Positions 61,355-64,000 of a DNA stretch of 64,000 nt are shown in pieces. The notes under the pieces are model-generated. The model was not told the origin of the DNA and did not search any database. It worked only from the letters and a program-made list of their open reading frames with translations. Position 1 is the stretch's first letter. Each line of letters begins with the position of its first letter. The stretch is from Actinomycetaceae bacterium. Lineage in GTDB: Bacteria > Actinomycetota > Actinomycetes > Actinomycetales > Actinomycetaceae. A program made the translations under genes and the position numbers. The stretch lies in assembly GCA_030532245.1 (NCBI GenBank), contig JAUNLN010000001.1, forward strand, positions 115,413 to 179,412, in the 5' to 3' direction.

Positions 61355-62389
61355 TTGGCTTCTTCGAAGGGGAAGGCCGTAGCTAAGGCGCTGGGTGTTC
61401 TGTCGGTTGCGGGTCTTGGCGGCATGGTCGCGTTCTCGCAGTTCAGTGGTAAGGGCACGAAGGAAGAGCAGGAGTGGGTGTACCCTGCGGACGACATTAT
61501 TGACTTGAACTACAAGAATGGTCGCTCGTCTACGTACGCCATTGATATTGATGCGCCGGCTTACGCTGTGTACCGGATTTTCAAGCAGATTGGTGTGCAG
61601 AAGTCGGGTTCGTTCTCGTCTGAGTTCTTGGAGCGTGTGTTTGCTCGTTTGCCGTTCTTTAACCATTACGAGATTCAGGAGGAGTATCAGACTCCTGACG
61701 CGATCGCTCCGGGTGATATTGCGGCGTTTGACTATCACGGTATGTCGATGGAGTGGGCGGATGTTGTGCCGGGTAAGTATTTGGTGCAGTGGGTTGATAC
61801 GAAGAATCCGCCGGCTGCTCCGGGTTCGTACGCGTTCCGTTTCCCGTTTATGAAGCATTATGCGGCTGCGTGGTGTTTCTACGTGGTTCCGCTGAAGGGT
61901 GAGCGTTGTCGTCTCATTAATCACTGGCGTGTTGGGTTTGAGCCGGATAACTGGTTCTTTAACGCGGTGAATTGGACGAATATTGAGTTGATTGGTGGCG
62001 TGATGGCGCACATGCAGAACATTTATGTGAAGCGTGTGGCGGAGTTCCGTAAGAAGGAGCAGTGGCATTCGAAGTTTATGAGGGGTGCGCTGGGTGGCCG
62101 CTTCTTTAATTCGGGTACGCCGGCTGGTCGTTGGGATGGTACGCCGTTGTTTGAGGATACGCAGACGCAGTGGTTTAGGTATGGGCGTCAGGCGCCGGCG
62201 GTGGCGGAGCTTCGTCCGCCGGTGACGGATAATCCGGATTGGCCGCCGCTTGGCCCGGATTCGCCGTGGCGTGACACGGTTGATCCTGATTATTTTGTGG
62301 GCTGGTCGGAGCCTGAGTTTAGTTGGGATGAGCAGATTCGCCAGAAGGTGGAGAAGACTTATCTTCCGGGTTGGGGAAAGGATAATTAG
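61355..62389 (+). CDS. SRPBCC/START-like protein with N-terminal membrane anchor
   Basis: About 344 residues from TTG 61355 (GTG 61346 is an alternative; the frame opens at 61316). A basic start and a hydrophobic segment (about 6-30) act as anchor. Residues about 60-225 look like a ligand-binding SRPBCC domain: YAIDIDAPAYAVYRIFKQIG, WADVVPGKYLVQWVDTK, FPFMKHYAAAWCFYVVPL and CRLINHWRVGFEPDNW. A Pro/Trp-rich tail with WSEPEFSWDEQI follows. Such folds bind lipids, sterols or polyketides. It overlaps nothing but is followed after two bases by the second DUF5692-type gene. Confidence 0.75.
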   Translation: MASSKGKAVAKALGVLSVAGLGGMVAFSQFSGKGTKEEQEWVYPADDIIDLNYKNGRSSTYAIDIDAPAYAVYRIFKQIGVQKSGSFSSEFLERVFARLPFFNHYEIQEEYQTPDAIAPGDIAAFDYHGMSMEWADVVPGKYLVQWVDTKNPPAAPGSYAFRFPFMKHYAAAWCFYVVPLKGERCRLINHWRVGFEPDNWFFNAVNWTNIELIGGVMAHMQNIYVKRVAEFRKKEQWHSKFMRGALGGRFFNSGTPAGRWDGTPLFEDTQTQWFRYGRQAPAVAELRPPVTDNPDWPPLGPDSPWRDTVDPDYFVGWSEPEFSWDEQIRQKVEKTYLPGWGKDN

Positions 62390-62391
62390 TC

Positions 62392-63402
62392 GTGTTACCG
62401 ATGCAGTCCACTCTTTTCTTCTTTGAAGCAGGGGAGTGGTGGGATTACGCGATGCTTGCGGTTGTGATTGCGGTTTTGGCGACTTTGTCGTGGATTGCGA
62501 TCCGTAGCAAGTGGGCTGCTATTGCCTTGTTTATCGTGATTCCTGTTCTCCTCACGATTTTCTGGTGGCCGTATTCGACGGAGGGTACGCAGAGTGCTGG
62601 CTGGTTTGCGATTGTGAAGCAGTATTCGGCGTTGCTTGGGTCTTTGTCGCTTGTGGCGTTGCAGTATTTCCCGAAGTTGCGGCGGAATAGGTATTACTTG
62701 TTGATTCCTCCGCTTATTCTTGCGGTGAATATTTTGGAGGCGGTGATCCGTGATTTCCAGTGCTATGGCATTCATGGTACGGATCCGGTGAATGGTCTTT
62801 GGACGTGGGGCGGCCCTTGGAACATTATGAACGCGGTTGCGGGCATTTTGAACTTGTTGATGATTGCGGGCTGGGTCGGTATTTACGTGTCGAAGAAGGA
62901 TAAGCACATTATTTGGGCTGACCTTACGATCTGGTGGATTATTGCTTACGACTTGTGGAATGTTGCTTACGTGTACAACTGTTTGTCGGATCGCGCTTGG
63001 TATTCGGGCGTGGCGTTGCTTGCGGCTTGTACGATTCCGGCGTTTATGAAGATGGGTCGGGGTGCGTGGATTCAGTATCGTGCGTACACGCTCACGTTCT
63101 GGTCGGCGTTTGTGTTGACGTTCCCGAGGTTCACTTATGAGTCGCGTTTCGCGCATGATCATAGCCATAACACGACGGCGATGTTTGTGATTGCGTTTTT
63201 GGCGTTGGCGTTTAATGCGGGCTTGTTTGTGTATCACGTGTGGAGGATTTGGAAGACGAAGCGTAACCCGTTTAAGGCGGAGCTTTACGCGGATGCGTTT
63301 GATAATCCGAAGTTGATTAGTGAGACGGCGACGGACGAGGTGAAGAAGCGTATTGCTGATCGCATTGGTAAGACGCCGCAGGAGGCTGGCTTTACGCAGT
63401 AG
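62392..63402 (+). CDS. DUF5692-type polytopic membrane protein 2
   Basis: 336 residues with seven or eight helices from GTG 62392, which has AAAGGA nine bases upstream. Shared blocks with the first copy: NILEAVIRD, GPWNIMNAVAGILNLL, WIIAYDLWNVAYVYN and LLAACTIPAF, plus a conserved C-terminal WKTKRNPFKAELYAD. It lacks the Cys insertion and the long tail. The ALP-like charged pairs E/R within the third helix and the D/N in the fifth are candidate functional residues. Forms a two-gene unit with the SRPBCC-like protein. Confidence 0.78.
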   Translation: MLPMQSTLFFFEAGEWWDYAMLAVVIAVLATLSWIAIRSKWAAIALFIVIPVLLTIFWWPYSTEGTQSAGWFAIVKQYSALLGSLSLVALQYFPKLRRNRYYLLIPPLILAVNILEAVIRDFQCYGIHGTDPVNGLWTWGGPWNIMNAVAGILNLLMIAGWVGIYVSKKDKHIIWADLTIWWIIAYDLWNVAYVYNCLSDRAWYSGVALLAACTIPAFMKMGRGAWIQYRAYTLTFWSAFVLTFPRFTYESRFAHDHSHNTTAMFVIAFLALAFNAGLFVYHVWRIWKTKRNPFKAELYADAFDNPKLISETATDEVKKRIADRIGKTPQEAGFTQ

Positions 63403-63507
63403 TTGTGATTGCGGACGTGGAGGCGTTTGCTTGGTGGCTTTCCATTCGCGTTCCGCAGTGGCAGCTAGCTGAGATTGGTTGGTTTCCGGCTAGGGTACTC
63501 AGGTGAT

Positions 63508-63548
63508 GAGGGTGGCTGGTCGCTCCAGGGGAGTGGCTGGCCACCCTC
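63508..63548 (+). terminator. Stem-loop after the second DUF5692-type gene
   Basis: GAGGGTGGC and GCCACCCTC separated by 23 bases, about 105 bases after the stop. The segment 63403-64000 otherwise holds no gene I can support. Confidence 0.55.
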
Positions 63549-63954
63549 GTTCTGTCTGTTGCGGCGGATTGTTTGCTCAGGTTTCTCGCGACTGGCTGGA
63601 TCGCGCCCACCTCGCCTGGGTTTGACCCGCCCGCCTCGGCCTCAATGCCAACCGAAGAGGATTTCGCCCAACTCGCATGGGTCTCGTTCGTGTTGAAGTC
63701 TGGGCGAAAATGCCCGCAAACGAGCCTCGCGCTAGGTTGTCCTTGGGTTGCGGGCGCTAGTCGGAGCTCTTGCTGCAAAATCTGCGTGTTTGCAGGGGAA
63801 ACTGGCAAAAGAAATTGGTCCGGTCGCATTTCTTGGTTGGATCTTTGGCGGTGCGGACACTCTTTGTTGGGTTTTTCGACTCCGTGTCTGGTTTTCTTTG
63901 CTTCTCAGGCGCGGGTAGGGCCTCTTGGGGAGGGTTGTGGTCGCAAGACTAGAA

Positions 63955-63994
63955 GAGTTGTTTCATAGTTGTTTGAAACAACTCCCAAACAACT
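63955..63994. repeat. Interlocked inverted repeats at the right edge
   Basis: GAGTTGTTTCA (63955-63965) pairs with TGAAACAACTC (63974-63984). AGTTGTTTG (63967-63975) pairs with CAAACAACT (63986-63994). The two stems share bases, so only one can form at a time. Confidence 0.7.
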
Positions 63995-64000
63995 TTGCTA

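Noticed and set aside
63573-63968. Plus-strand 131-residue frame at the right edge
   Set aside because: No ribosome site, mixed composition and no recognisable motif; the frame overlaps the interlocked hairpins.

Overview
The window looks like chromosome of a high-GC Gram-positive bacterium, most likely a fermentative or facultatively anaerobic member of the Actinomycetales (Actinomycetaceae-like). The basis is high GC with strong G/C third positions, frequent GTG and TTG starts, several proteins typical of actinobacteria (DUF6541-type, PF10081-type hydrolase, YwiC-like, a kinase-like/flippase fusion, DUF5692-type membrane proteins), and sugar-acid and pentose fermentation genes. I cannot fix the genus. 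I see no rRNA, tRNA, CRISPR array, prophage or intact insertion sequence.

Layout. 1-4.3 kb: the end of a flavin/iron-sulfur oxidoreductase, a polyprenyl-type glycosyltransferase, a hydrolase and a large lipoprotein. 4.3-7.4 kb: malic enzyme divergent from a DASS-type dicarboxylate transporter, a plausible C4-acid uptake and oxidation pair. 7.4-10.9 kb: an unusual cNMP-domain histidine kinase, a single-domain response regulator and a degenerate aldo/keto reductase-like protein. 11-13.3 kb: an amino-acid permease and RidA. 13.5-22.6 kb: a complete sialic-acid catabolic locus on the minus strand (kinase, epimerase, family-5 ABC transporter with a fused permease-ATPase, lyase, FadR-type regulator). 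22.8-26.6 kb: divergent xylR and xylAB. 26.8-29.9 kb: a MacAB-like efflux trio, preceded by an array of 14-bp repeats. 30.3-31.9 kb: a sulfide:quinone-reductase-like flavoprotein coupled to a 59-residue unknown protein. 32.8-35.9 kb: proton-translocating transhydrogenase (pntB, pntA).

36-49.5 kb (mixed strands): methyltransferase, BrnQ, a membrane hydrolase, a CapA lipoprotein, a CPBP-like/CcdA/DsbA thiol-redox operon, a kinase-like/flippase fusion, DedA and a DUF6541-like membrane protein. 49.7-52.5 kb: a copper ATPase whose metal-binding domain lies inside the nucleotide-binding domain, plus a CopZ-type chaperone. 52.6-58.2 kb: two related GHSQGG serine hydrolases on either side of purB, one preceded by a WXG100-like helical protein. 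58.2-59.5 kb: two small membrane proteins. 59.7-63.4 kb: two paralogous DUF5692-type membrane proteins around a membrane-anchored SRPBCC-like protein. The best candidates for undescribed biology are the DUF5692/SRPBCC trio, the WXG-like/hydrolase locus, the rearranged copper ATPase and the SQR-like/small-protein pair.
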